From positions 310,001 to 374,000 of the forward strand of contig OY745766.1 in the NCBI GenBank assembly GCA_963556305.1: 64,000 nucleotides of DNA, read 5' to 3'. Under the pieces are notes generated by a model. That model made no database searches, had not been told where the DNA came from, and saw nothing but the letters and a program-made list of their open reading frames with translations. Shown piece by piece: positions 22,109-33,600 of this stretch (its first letter is position 1; every line of letters starts with the position of its first letter). Origin of the DNA: Platismatia glauca (Eukaryota; Ascomycota; Lecanoromycetes; Lecanorales; Parmeliaceae). Position numbers and translations under genes: made by a program.

Positions 22109-24013
22109 ATGGATCGTAACAGCTCCCGCGAGTCGCCGTACCAACCATTTGCTGGCCAAGGATACCTGGATTACTCACGTTTGATGGCGCAAGATGGTGG
22201 TGCAGACGAGCAAATCAGAGCGCTCGAGTTAAACTTACGACATGTGTCAACACCTGAAATCGAAGTACATCACCAACGTGGAGCTTGTCCTAATGAACAT
22301 GCAAACGATCGATGGGCCAAGATTGAGCGGGTCCACGCAGTGGAAGAACGCGCTTTCACAGCGTTGCATCATTGCCATTTTCCTCCATCAAGAGCAAACA
22401 ATGGGATGGACAATACCCACCGACCACCGTGCGGAGGAGTTCTCCAACATACGCAGCCAAAGCAAAGACCGCGTCCCCTAGACCTCATAAATGACCGCAG
22501 CCTCCGACAGAACCTGGGACCGAGGCACGGGCAGCGTGGGTATTTCGAATTTGAAGTTACTGATCATGAAAAGAGAGTGGCAAGAATGGGTCTAGGTGGC
22601 CAAAAAGCCCACGGGGAGAGTGCAACACCACCGACAACACTCTCACGTCCCATACCTGTGCCCACTAACCACCATGTCCCACGACTTTTCATTCCGAAGG
22701 AGAAACCTGCTCGGCAGATGCAGGAAGAATCAAAAGCCCAGCAAGGCGAGACTCCAGCTTGCGGTCAACGGGTCCGAGAAAGTACCAATGATGCCTTGTC
22801 GAATGCTCGAGTTAGGCAGGTGGAAGTACAGCAAAAGCTCGCTCAACAGGAGTGTGAGCAACAGAGAGTACAGCTTCCCGCTGCAAAGCCTGGCAATCTG
22901 TACCAGGGACCCTCGAGGATTTCCGGCATCCTGCCACCGATTCGCACCGTGCGCCACGACGACATGGAGCAGAGTATAATATCTGAGCTCGCACTGTCAG
23001 TACATATCAAGTCGAAGATGGCTTCACAAGAAGCATACCGCAAATACAAAAAGAAGGAGCGAAAGAAGGAGGAAAAGCAGCTCAAGGCTGCCTTGTCAGC
23101 TCCAAGGTCTGAGGCCACCAGGACGGAATCTGTCAAGCAACTGCGTGCTAGTGTCAAAAAAGCTCTGGAGGACAAGGTCGAAGCTGTGGTGGTTGAGACG
23201 GTGAGAATCGAAGGCGTAGAAACTGAGGCTTTTCGGGCTCGGCCGCAGCAGCCGTACAAGAGCCCGGAAGATGCTTGCAAGTTTAATGTCAAGGGTGAAG
23301 AAGGCCGTTGGTTCAAGCATGACAAGAATCACTCGATAATCAGGCAATCGGATGGTATGCACTGCTCTCCCAACGCCGACTCTGCCTCCGTACAACCGCC
23401 AATTGCAAGCCGAGACCATCCAACAGGCGCCGACAAATCGGCATGCGACATTGGGATTGCCCAGGGAGAAGTCCCACTTGATGCTACCCGGATAAGTGAC
23501 CTCCGCGCCGCAGTTGAAGCGATTGACAAAACTTCCGGTGACCTCTTGGAAAGCCCCAAGACTGCATCTAATCCGGATGAAGCACCGCTCCTCGCACCTT
23601 CAACCGTCTCCATCTCGCCGGACAGGAAAAAGGAGGCAGTCGACGCTGCAAGTATCTCTCCTGTCATCGACAATGATCCGTCAATCAAGGCGCCCAGACA
23701 GGCTGTGTCTCCGCTGCCGATTTCGCACGCGGAGCAGATTGACATGAGCTCCGAGTTGAGAGAGGACGAAGAGAGGTTTGACGTCGCGGAAGACGCTGCG
23801 CGGCTGGGGAACGCGGATATTCGGTTGGAGTGGGAAGAGATCGATGATGGGTTTGGAGACGATGGGTTTGGAGACGATGGGTTTGGAGACGATGGGTTTG
23901 GAGACGATGGGTTTGGAGACGATGGGTTTGGAGACGATGGGTGGAGCGATGTCGGCGACGATTTTGGGGGTGATGTGTGGGCGGGGAGCCTGAGCTCGGT
24001 GGGTGTTGAGTGA
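22109..24013 (+). CDS. Hypothetical low-complexity protein with GFGDD repeats
   Basis: Single ORF of 634 residues from ATG 22109 (an in-frame ATG at 21893 would add 72). It is hydrophilic and mostly disordered: Gln/Glu/Arg-rich around residues 200-280, a strongly charged probable coiled coil (YRKYKKKERKKEEKQLKAAL) near residue 310, and an acidic C-terminal third. The end contains six exact copies of the pentapeptide DGFGD encoded by a 15-bp minisatellite (23846-23935), then a Trp/Asp/Gly-rich tail. No known domain; no signal peptide or membrane segment. The long uninterrupted frame outside the repeat supports a real gene. Function unknown. Confidence 0.7.
   Translation: MDRNSSRESPYQPFAGQGYLDYSRLMAQDGGADEQIRALELNLRHVSTPEIEVHHQRGACPNEHANDRWAKIERVHAVEERAFTALHHCHFPPSRANNGMDNTHRPPCGGVLQHTQPKQRPRPLDLINDRSLRQNLGPRHGQRGYFEFEVTDHEKRVARMGLGGQKAHGESATPPTTLSRPIPVPTNHHVPRLFIPKEKPARQMQEESKAQQGETPACGQRVRESTNDALSNARVRQVEVQQKLAQQECEQQRVQLPAAKPGNLYQGPSRISGILPPIRTVRHDDMEQSIISELALSVHIKSKMASQEAYRKYKKKERKKEEKQLKAALSAPRSEATRTESVKQLRASVKKALEDKVEAVVVETVRIEGVETEAFRARPQQPYKSPEDACKFNVKGEEGRWFKHDKNHSIIRQSDGMHCSPNADSASVQPPIASRDHPTGADKSACDIGIAQGEVPLDATRISDLRAAVEAIDKTSGDLLESPKTASNPDEAPLLAPSTVSISPDRKKEAVDAASISPVIDNDPSIKAPRQAVSPLPISHAEQIDMSSELREDEERFDVAEDAARLGNADIRLEWEEIDDGFGDDGFGDDGFGDDGFGDDGFGDDGFGDDGWSDVGDDFGGDVWAGSLSSVGVE
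23846..23935 (+). repeat. 15-bp minisatellite, six exact copies
   Basis: The unit GATGGGTTTGGAGAC is repeated six times without a mismatch, with a partial seventh copy starting at 23936. It lies in frame inside the hypothetical gene and encodes DGFGD units. Because the unit is a multiple of three and has no stop in any frame, long ORFs appear on both strands here; these are shadows. Confidence 0.97.
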
Positions 24014-24579
24014 GCGTTTGATGTTGCGTCTGAGGGTGTGTTTGATCGCCGAGTCAAAGAACGATGACTTTGTGCCCGTGCATCTCATGCAAGAAGTCGT
24101 CATTTGCATCTGCCCTCATTGTACCTATGATTCTCTTCTGAGTTCAAAACCATGGGATGCGCTTGTCACCCTCACTTGATGTGAATTGCCTCCGTCAGGC
24201 TTTTCATGGCATCGTTCCTCCTACTTCACGGCTCGGGTGTGATTCACTGTGAATGGCTGGATCCTTCTTCACTTTTGAAGTCACTAGCAGTCATTGCTTC
24301 ATTTGAAGTCTGTCGGTCAACCGGAGCGACCGTCCTTCTTACACCATACTACATCAACGACCAAGTCGTCAGAAACGAAGACATTTCCACCTCCACTCAC
24401 CATCCTCTATCACCAAAAACCGTCATCATCTACAAGTTTCCATCATCTTCGCCAACCCAAGACTTGTTCGCCCCAACATCCTCAGTTCCATCCCTTCCAT
24501 CCGCAGCTCCAGCCCGCGACGTGCTCGTCCGGACACCGACATCCGAACAGAACACTCAACCCCCCAAACAAAGACAACC
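24014..24579. other. Intergenic, C-rich leader at its end
   Basis: 566 bp between two hypothetical genes. The last 200 bases are C- and A-rich (many CCA/TCC triplets), typical of a fungal 5' leader. No gene seen. Confidence 0.5.
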
Positions 24580-25323
24580 ATGTCGGAGGCATTTGAAACC
24601 CTCACGTCTGACGCTCAGAAAACCTTCATCGACGCCGAGCTCAACAAAGGGATCCCTGACGTCAAACACAATGTCCCCCTCCCACTGAACACCGCAGACG
24701 CCATGACCTGCGTCGTGCTGGGTCTTAGCGTGAAGACCATGGTCCGTTTCTGCGACGACGGGACACGAGAAGACATCCTGCGCCTCGCCAGCGCCACGCC
24801 CGCACTTCTGGCGTATGCGCCGGGCGAGCAACGTGCGCGAGCATTGCAGGCCGCGTGGTCGTGCAGCGAGCGACGTCGGACCGGGCAGGATGGGTGTGTG
24901 AACGGACGCACGGGCTCTTCTTCTGCCGATACTCCGCCCACGAGCGACCAGAGGCACGCGTCTTGTTCCGACGCGGAATCCGACCCCCCGGGCCGCCCGT
25001 ACGTCGCGGCGCCCTACGTATCCGTCGACGTGATCCCGCTCATCGACCACTGGCCCGCGTTCGTGCGCGAGGCGTTCGCCGCGGGGGAGTGGCGGTTTGT
25101 GGCGGGCAGGGCTGGGAGTGGTGGTGGTGTTGGGGTTGAGATTCGGGAGTTCGGTCTCGATGTTGTGGAGTGGTTTATGGGGATGGAGGGTGAGCGGGGG
25201 CGGTTCTTGGGGGTTTTGGAATTGGGGGCGGGGGAGGGGGGGCAGGAGGTGTGGGTGAGGGAGGGGCCGGGGGGGTGGGAGGCGAGGACGATGGGGGGGG
25301 TGGTGGGGGGGTTGAGGGTTTAG
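24580..25323 (+). CDS. Hypothetical protein, G-rich 3' end
   Basis: ORF of 247 residues starting MSEAFETLTSDAQKTFIDAE after a leader-like C-rich tract. The N-terminal 95 residues and the segment VSVDVIPLIDHWPAFVREAF through FGLDVVEWFMGM look protein-like. The middle (residues 97-135) is Ser/Arg/Thr-rich and could hide a small intron or be disordered. The last 40 codons are extremely G-rich, with Gly/Glu/Val predominating. No known domain. The minus strand is also open for 321 codons because of the base skew, but that product is His/Pro/Arg low complexity, so the plus frame is preferred. Function unknown. Confidence 0.5.
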   Translation: MSEAFETLTSDAQKTFIDAELNKGIPDVKHNVPLPLNTADAMTCVVLGLSVKTMVRFCDDGTREDILRLASATPALLAYAPGEQRARALQAAWSCSERRRTGQDGCVNGRTGSSSADTPPTSDQRHASCSDAESDPPGRPYVAAPYVSVDVIPLIDHWPAFVREAFAAGEWRFVAGRAGSGGGVGVEIREFGLDVVEWFMGMEGERGRFLGVLELGAGEGGQEVWVREGPGGWEARTMGGVVGGLRV

Positions 25324-26747
25324 GGGGTGGGTTGGAGGGGGGTGGAGGTGCGGGGCGCTTGGATTTCGTCGGGGGTGGTTTGGGGGGGCGGAGGATAGCA
25401 GGTAGATGGGTATGCTTGCTTGGGACGTGCAGGAATGGAAGGGACGCTGTCTCTGTCTCCACTGTCGGTCTGAGATTTCCTCTGTGGTCGGTCCGCCCGC
25501 TATGTGCACCGAGAAGCACATTTGCCCCGTGTGGTGTCCGTCTGCACAAATGGGTAGCGAACACCATCCGCCGTAGCGGGCAATAGCGGTCTGAAAGCCA
25601 TCGCTCTGCTCTACTTACCTACTTGCTTCTACCGTTCGGATTCCTCCCCTCTTACCCCATCATCAACCAACACGTCAATCCAGTGGGCGAAACCTTGCTC
25701 CCGATCATTCAGTGATACCAGCCCATCGCAGCCCGTTGCGGCCTGGGACCTGGCTATTGTCGGATCGGCTGTAGTCCATACGTCGACAGTGAAGGCTGTC
25801 CGCAGATCGGGTAGATCCTACTCTAGTCCCACCACCCCAAAGCGCGCTGAAGGATGGGATTCAGACGGTCTCGGAAGCGAGCAAGAATGCTGGCTCGAGG
25901 CCTGTTGTGTTTGTCGTCCCTTTGCTTGTGGCTACGGTGAGTAATGTGTTGCCGAGTTGGGAAGAGAGCTGGCTCTTCGCCCGGGGTTCTGTTTGCGGGT
26001 GGGGGCTTGGAGGGGTTTGCGGTGGGGATGGAGATGGGGTTGCTCTGTGGGAGGAACTTGGTTATGTGGTTGTTCTTGGCTATGGGGTTCCGTGAGGTTC
26101 TGGATTTCGGGCTGGTTGATGGACGGGGTTGTCGCGTTGCTTTTTGCAGGAATCGTGGTTCTGCTGTGGCGTTTGTGAGGACAACATAGAGCCAAGTCGT
26201 TGATTCTGACATCGCCATTCGCCTCAATTATGCGTCAATTGACTATGCTGTTCTTGACGATCCGTAAGCCAAACGCTCAGCTGTGTTGCAACAATTCTGC
26301 ATTTGGCGGCGGTGATGTAACTGAAAGAATGTTTTGAAACAACTGCACTGGCTACACTATAATGCTCACCCCTGCCTCTGATCAGGACTTTGAGCCAGCT
26401 TTCTACGCTGCATGTGGTTGTACAATCTGTACTGGTGATGTGATAGCTGGTCACAGAGGTTTGGAGGGGCAACTGAAGGAGAGTGCAATGGGGAGGGAGA
26501 ACGAGGCGGATGTGGCGAATGAGTGGCATGACGGCAGTGACGAATGGGCCTTGTTGGATTAAGGGGCCTAGAAAATGGTAGCATTCCGTAGTCATTGCCG
26601 GAGAAAGGACGAAAATGGGTAGGCAATTCGCATGGCATGCCGTTCCAAAAATGAGAGAATGAGACAAAGTCACGAACTCGAACGATTTTCTACGCAGTTG
26701 TAGCCGTCATATTGATCACAGTACACCTTTTCACGTGAGGCACCCTC
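25324..26747. other. Intergenic, no supported gene
   Basis: 1.4 kb between the hypothetical ORF and the RPL34 stop. The first 80 bases continue the strong G skew. Several ORFs of 60-150 codons overlap on both strands (for example 25823-26227 minus), but none has a recognisable family or splice pattern. Confidence 0.45.
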
Positions 26748-27320
26748 TTAACGCTTCTTCGCCTGATTCTCCTTCAGCACCTTCTTCACAATCTTCTGTT
26801 CCTCAATCAAGAATGCCCTCACAACCCTATCCTTTACGCAGTTTGAACACCTCGATCCTCCATATGCGCGCTGTACGGTCTTCTTGGGCTTGGAGATTTT
26901 GGCGTATTCACGCGGGCGGAGAGCGGGGATCTAGATTTGAAACACTTGTCAGCAAGTTTGATCGCCTGGGTTTGAGCACGGAAGCGAGATCTCGGAGAGG
27001 TAGAGCAGGTAGGAAGAGCGCGGAGGAGGACTGACGCCTGGGAGCTTGGTGCCACAGTCACCGCACTTTGGCGGGCTGCCCTTCTTCTTGGTGTGCTGGT
27101 ATTGGAGCTTTCCTCCGGGCGTCTTAACAATTCGGACTTTGTTGGAACGTGTATTGTACCTGGCAGAATCTCATCAGTGACATCCCCCAAGGCGCCGTGC
27201 TAGACCTGCTTCTCCCAGGAAGACTTACGGATTTCTCCGTCGCTGTGCATCCAGAATATTAGCATCGGTATGTCTGGGCGGTAGTAGAAGACAACTCACG
27301 TAAGCTAACCTCGCACCCAT
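26748..27320 (-). CDS. RPL34: 60S ribosomal protein L34 (eL34)
   Basis: Structural protein of the large cytosolic ribosomal subunit. Four exons on the minus strand: 27300-27320, 27229-27242, 27036-27159, 26748-26930, 113 residues. Family text is clear: RRRNPYNTRSNKVRIVKTPG, GKLQYQHTKKKGSPPKCGD, CGTKLPG then IPALRPREYAKISKPKKTVQ, RAYGGSRCSNCVKDRVVRAF. Paired cysteines (CGDC, CSNC) form the zinc site. The second exon is only 14 nt and the first coding exon 21 nt; the start MGARLAY differs slightly from the usual short N-terminus, so an upstream exon cannot be excluded. Introns are 57, 69 and 105 nt. Ribosomal protein genes with early introns are common in fungi. It is divergent from PRP8. Confidence 0.95.
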
Positions 27321-27681
27321 CTCGACAACTTGCTCTGGCTGCTGCGAAGTCCAAGATTGCTTTGCGTCCTCGATGTGGTTGATCAAAATTCACGATGTGT
27401 GATACTCATAGCCGAAGCGCTAATGCTTAGTGGCTTGGCGTATCTCGAGCGTTTTCGCGGAGCCGCCACTTACCATCAACATCACGACAGTCGCTCCCTT
27501 GGAGTGATAGCAGATGAGGTAAGAGACAGTCTCGTTATCGAAACCATTCAGGCTCATATAATAGGGTCGCCACGGCAGCATTTGTGAGATCTGAGTGGTG
27601 CTTTGCTCCACCAGCAGGTCTTCCACCGCGCCTCTGCAATACTTGAAGAAGTAGGGTAGACATCGAGAAAAAGTTATCACC
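27321..27681. other. Divergent promoter region RPL34 / PRP8
   Basis: 361 bp between the two start codons, so both promoters must lie here or in the first introns. No specific element assigned. Confidence 0.5.
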
Positions 27682-30600
27682 ATGTCCTCTCTTCCACCAC
27701 CTCCGCCACCAGGATGGGGAGCAGGACCCCACTCGATGCCTTCGGCCCCACCACCCCCTGGCTACCAACCGCCTGCCGATCCCCAAGTCGCAAAGTTCGC
27801 TCAGAAAAAGAAAGAATGGCTACGGTCACAGCGAAACCGCTTTGGAGAGAAACGAAAGGGCGGATTCGTGGAGACACAGAAGGCTGATATGCCACCGGAG
27901 CATCTACGGAAGATTGTCAAGGATATCGGAGATGTGTCACAGAAGAAATTCAGCAGTGACAAGCGGAGCTATCTGGGCGCTTTGAAGTTCATGCCCCACG
28001 CGGTGCTGAAGCTGTTGGAGAACATGCCGATGCCTTGGGAGTCGGCGAGGGAGGTCAAGGTGCTTTATCATGTCAACGGATGCTTGACGATGGTGAATGA
28101 AACCCCAAGGGTTATCGAGCCTGTGTTCCATGCGCAGTGGGCTACGATGTGGGTGTGCATGCGAAGGGAAAAGAGCGATAGGCGTCATTTCAAGAGGATG
28201 AGATTTCCTCCCTTTGACGACGAAGAGCCCCCGCTTTCGTGGTCGGAGAACATTGAAGATGTCGAGCCATTGGAACCAATCCAAATGGAGCTCGACGAAG
28301 CTGAAGATGGACCCGTCCTCGACTGGCTCTACGAACATCGGCCCCTTCTAGACACTCCTCATGTCAACGGGCCAAGCTACAAGGAATGGAACCTCACATT
28401 GCCGCAAATGGCCACTCTTTACCGACTCAGCCACCAGCTGTTGAGTGACCTGGTGGATCAAAATTACTTTCACATGTTCGACCTGCCCAGTTTCGAGACC
28501 GCTAAGGCTCTGAATGTTGCGATCCCCGGTGGTCCGAGGTTCGAGCCGCTCTACAAGGATGTTGACCCCAATGATGAAGATTTTGGGGAGTTCAACGCGA
28601 TCGACCGAATCATATTCCGAGCTCCTATCAGAACCGAATATCGTGTTGCCTTTCCATTCCTGTACAACTCGCTACCTCGCAGTGTCAAGCTCTCGTGGTA
28701 CTCTCACCCGCAAGTGGTCTACGTCCGGGCTGAAGATCCAAGTCTTCCCGCCTTCTATTTCGATCCAGTCATCAACCCCATATCATCCCGCTCCGTCGCG
28801 CCTAAGAATATCACCGTGAGCCATGAAGATGAAGTCTTTGGGCATGGTAATATGGAGGACGAGGAGTTTATGCTGCCTGGGAACGTAGAGCCGTTTCTGG
28901 CTGACGAAGAGCTTTACACAAGCGAGACGTCATCGGCCATCTCACTGTGGTGGGCGCCGTTTCCCTTCGACCGTCGTTCGGGAAAGATGGTTCGCGCTCA
29001 AGACGTGCCGTTGGTAAAACAATGGTATCTGGAACATTGTCCGCAAGGCCAACCAGTCAAAGTCAGAGTCTCATACCAGAAGCTGTTGAAGACCTATGTT
29101 CTGAACGAGCTGCACAAGAAGAAGCCTAAGGCGCAGAATAAACAGAATCTGATGAAGTCACTCCGGTCAACCAAGTTCTTCCAGCAGACAACCATCGACT
29201 GGGTCGAGGCCGGTCTTCAGGTCTGCAGGCAGGGCTTCAACATGCTGAACCTGCTCATACATCGCAAGAACCTCACCTACCTTCATCTAGACTACAACTT
29301 TAATCTGAAGCCTGTTAAAACCCTCACCACAAAAGAGCGAAAGAAGTCACGCTTTGGGAATGCCTTCCATCTAATGCGAGAAATCTTGCGCCTGACAAAG
29401 CTGATTGTCGATGCTCAAGTCCAGTATCGCCTTGGCAATATCGACGCATTTCAGTTGGCAGATGGCATTCTGTATGCCTTCAATCACGTGGGACAGCTCA
29501 CCGGTATGTATCGATACAAGTACAAGCTCATGCACCAAATTCGATCATGCAAAGATCTAAAGCATTTGATCTACTATCGGTTCAACTCTGGCCCAGTAGG
29601 CAAGGGACCTGGATGTGGCTTCTGGGCCCCTGCTTGGAGAGTCTGGCTGTTCTTCATGCGCGGTATCATCCCATTGCTTGAGAGGTGGCTTGGTAACTTG
29701 CTCTCTCGGCAATTCGAGGGTCGACACAGCAAGGGTGTGGCTAAGACGGTCACGAAGCAGAGAGTCGAGTCTCATTTCGACCTTGAGCTTCGTGCTTCTG
29801 TAATGGCTGACTTAATGGACATGATGCCTGAAGGTATCAAGCAGAACAAGGTCAACACTGTGCTGCAGCACCTGTCTGAAGCCTGGAGGTGTTGGAAGAG
29901 TAACATACCTTGGAAGGTACCTGGACTACCGGCGCCTATCGAAAATATCATTCTGCGGTATGTCAAGAGCAAGGCCGACTGGTGGATCTCTGTAGCACAC
30001 TACAATCGAGAGCGTATCAGGAGAGGTGCTACTGTTGACAAGACCGTCGCGAAGAAAAACCTCGGCCGTCTCACACGACTGTGGCTGAAAGCGGAACAAG
30101 AGCGCCAGCACAACTATATGAAAGATGGTCCTTATGTCTCTTCTGAAGAAGCCGTGGCCATCTACACAACGACAGTCCATTGGCTCGAATCGAGGAAGTA
30201 CTCTCCAATACCCTTTCCAGCTGTATCGTACAAGCACGACACCAAGATCTTGATTTTGGCCTTGGAACGACTGCGAGAAGCATACTCCGTCAAGGGTCGT
30301 TTGAATCAAAACCAAAGAGAAGAGCTTGCTCTCATCGAGCAGGCTTACGACTCTCCGGGAACGACACTTACACGTATCAAGCGCTTCTTGCTTACACAGC
30401 GTGCTTTCAAGGAAGTTGGCATTGACATGAACGACAACTACAGCAGCATCAACCCCGTCTACGATATTGAGCCTATAGAGAAAATCACCGACGCCTACCT
30501 CGACCAGTATCTCTGGTATCAGGCTGATCAAAGACATTTGTTCCCCGCATGGATCAAGCCCTCTGACTCAGAGGTCCCACCGCTACTCACATACAAATGG

Positions 30601-33600
30601 GCTCAGGGTATCAACAACCTTGGCGGTGTTTGGGAGACAGCCGATGGGGAGTGCAACGTCATGATCGAGACTCAGCTTTCGAAGGTTTATGAAAAGATCG
30701 ATCTTACGCTGCTGAACAGGCTTTTGCGCTTGATAATGGACCACAACTTGGCGGATTATATCACGTCGAAGAATAACGTGCAGTTGAACTATAAGGACAT
30801 GAACCACACCAACAGCTACGGGATGATCAGGGGTCTGCAATTTTCAGCTTTTGTCTTCCAATACTATGGTTTAGTCCTTGACCTGCTGCTGCTTGGTCTA
30901 CAGCGTGCAAGCGAAATTGCTGGCCCACCTCAGAGTCCAAACGACTTCCTGCAATTCAGAGATCGCAAGACCGAAACCCGGCATCCAATCCGACTATACA
31001 CCAGATACATTGACCGTATCTGGGTCTTCTTGAGGTTTTCTGCTGACGAGTCGAGAGACCTCATCCAGCGCTTCTTGACAGAACAGCCGGATCCAAATTT
31101 CGAGAATGTAATTGGGTATCGCAATAAGAAATGTTGGCCGCGAGACTCAAGAATGAGGCTAATGAGGCACGATGTCAATCTTGGCCGTGCTGTCTTTTGG
31201 GACCTTAAGAACAGATTGCCAAGATCAATCACCACCATCGAGTGGGACGACACGTTCGCCAGTGTTTACAGCAGAGACAATCCTAACCTGCTTTTCTCGA
31301 TGAGTGGATTCGAAGTCCGCATCCTACCCAAGACACGGAATCTCAACGAGGAGTTCCCCGTCAAGGATAGTGTCTGGTCGCTTGTGGATAACACCACCAA
31401 GGAACGAACTGCTCATGCGTTTTTACAGGTCACAGAGGAGGACATTCAGAAATTTAACAACCGTATCAGACAGATCTTGATGTCCTCTGGCTCTACCACC
31501 TTTACGAAGATTGCCAACAAATGGAACACTAGTTTGATTGCATTATTTACCTACTACCGCGAAGCAGCGGTGTCGACGGTCAACCTACTCGATACCATTG
31601 TCAAATGTGAGACCAAGATTCAGACCCGCGTCAAGATCGGTCTAAATTCCAAGATGCCTTCAAGATTCCCGCCTGCAGTGTTCTATACGCCAAAGGAGCT
31701 GGGTGGTCTCGGTATGATTTCTGGATCTCATATCCTCATCCCAACCAGCGACAAGCGATGGTCGAAGCAGACTGACGTAGGCGTCACGCATTACCGATCT
31801 GGTATGAGCCATGACGAGGAAACCCTCATTCCCAACATCTTCCGTTACATCATCCCATGGGAAGCCGAATTCATTGATTCGCAGCGTGTTTGGACTGAGT
31901 ACTCCCAGAAGCGCCAAGAAGCCAATCAGCAAAACCGAAGACTGACACTTGAAGACTTGGAAGACAGCTGGGATCGCGGTCTACCACGTATCAATACCTT
32001 GTTCCAGAAAGATCGAAGCACCTTGAGCTTCGACAAGGGTTTCAGGGCTCGTACCGAGTTCAAGACGTACCAATTGATGAAGAGTAACCCATTCTGGTGG
32101 ACCAGTCAACGTCACGATGGAAAGCTCTGGAATCTCAACGCCTACAGAACAGATGTCATCCAAGCTCTTGGTGGCGTCGAGACTATCCTTGAGCACACGC
32201 TCTTCAAGGCCACGGCTTTCCCATCGTGGGAAGGTCTCTTTTGGGAGAAAGCGTGCCTTGCCGTTGGGACACAGCTGCTGCGATATGATGGCAGCAAGGT
32301 CGCAGTCGAGGACGTCAAAGAAGGCGATCTACTCCTTGGTCCGAACGGTGGACCCCGTCGTGCCTCGAATATCGTCAAGGGCAAAGACCGTCTCTATCGT
32401 ATCGTCTTCGGAAGAAAGGAGGACCTTGTTGTTACTCCTAATCATATATTGGTCCTCCACCGTGACACCAAGCATAAGAATAATTACGAGAAGCCGACAA
32501 TGGAGCAGCACCACCAGACTAGTGATGACAATGGGCAATCCGAGCCTTCAGATTTCCCTGAAGTAAACGTCACTGGCGAATTCGACACTGTCGAAATGAC
32601 AGCGGAATCTTTTGCGGCCCTTGAGCCGAACGAGCAAGCCAGATATCGACTCTTCAGGTGTCCCGGCAAGCAGCCCATGGACCGAATGCGGGGAACGGCA
32701 TTCAACCACGTCATCAGAAGCATCACTCTTGAACCCGAGGCCACAGAGTGGGCTGGTTTCCGTGTCGATCAGGACCAGCTTTACTTACGACACGACTATA
32801 TCGTACTTCACAACAGCGGCTTTGAAGAGGTTCGTACTTCCCCAGGAAGCCCCAAAACACTGTCTCGGGACTCCCACCCCCACCCCCACCCTCCCCCGCT
32901 CCCCAACTCCGCCCGTAGAGAGCCGTGCTGACCTGGGGAATACAATAGTCTATGAAGTTCAAGAAGCTCACCAATGCCCAACGATCGGGTCTCAATCAAA
33001 TTCCCAACCGCCGTTTTACTCTCTGGTGGAGGTAAGTTCTAAAAAAAGCCCCCTGTGACTGGACAGAGTGCTAACCCCTTCAAAAGTTGCTCTATAAACA
33101 GAGCCAATGTTTACGTTGGTTTCCAAGTGCAGCTTGATCTGACTGGGATTTTCTTGCACGGCAAGATTCCCACCTTGAAGATTTCACTGATTCAGATTTT
33201 CCGAGCCCATCTATGGCAAAAGATCCACGAGTCGGTGGTGATGGATCTGTGTCAAGTATTCGATCAGGAATTGGACCAACTGGGTATTGAGACGGTACAA
33301 AAGGAGACGATCCATCCCAGAAAGTCGTACAAGATGAACAGCTCCTGCGCTGATATCCTGCTCTTTGCCACGCACAAGTGGAACGTGACACGACCATCGA
33401 TATTGTTCGATACCAAGGATATTACAGAACCTACGACCACTAACAAATTCTGGGTTGACGTTCAGCTGCGATATGGAGATTACGACTCGCACGACATTGA
33501 GCGGTATGTACGGGCCAAGTATCTGGATTACACCACCGATAGCATGAGTATCTACCCATCTGCCACTGGATTGATGATTGGTATCGACCTTGCCTACAAC

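Noticed and set aside
23329..24109. Long minus-strand ORFs (142 and 242 codons) over the minisatellite
   Set aside because: The 15-bp repeat has no stop in any frame, so all six frames are open; products are pure low complexity. The plus frame continues far beyond the repeat and is preferred.
25305..25335. Telomere-like GGGTTTAGGG
   Set aside because: A single partial unit inside a G-rich tract with coding and housekeeping genes on both sides; not a telomere or clear interstitial array.
24556..25521. 321-codon minus-strand ORF rich in His, Pro and Arg
   Set aside because: It arises from the strong G/C strand skew; the product has no structured segment, while the plus-strand ORF has plausible non-repetitive protein sequence.
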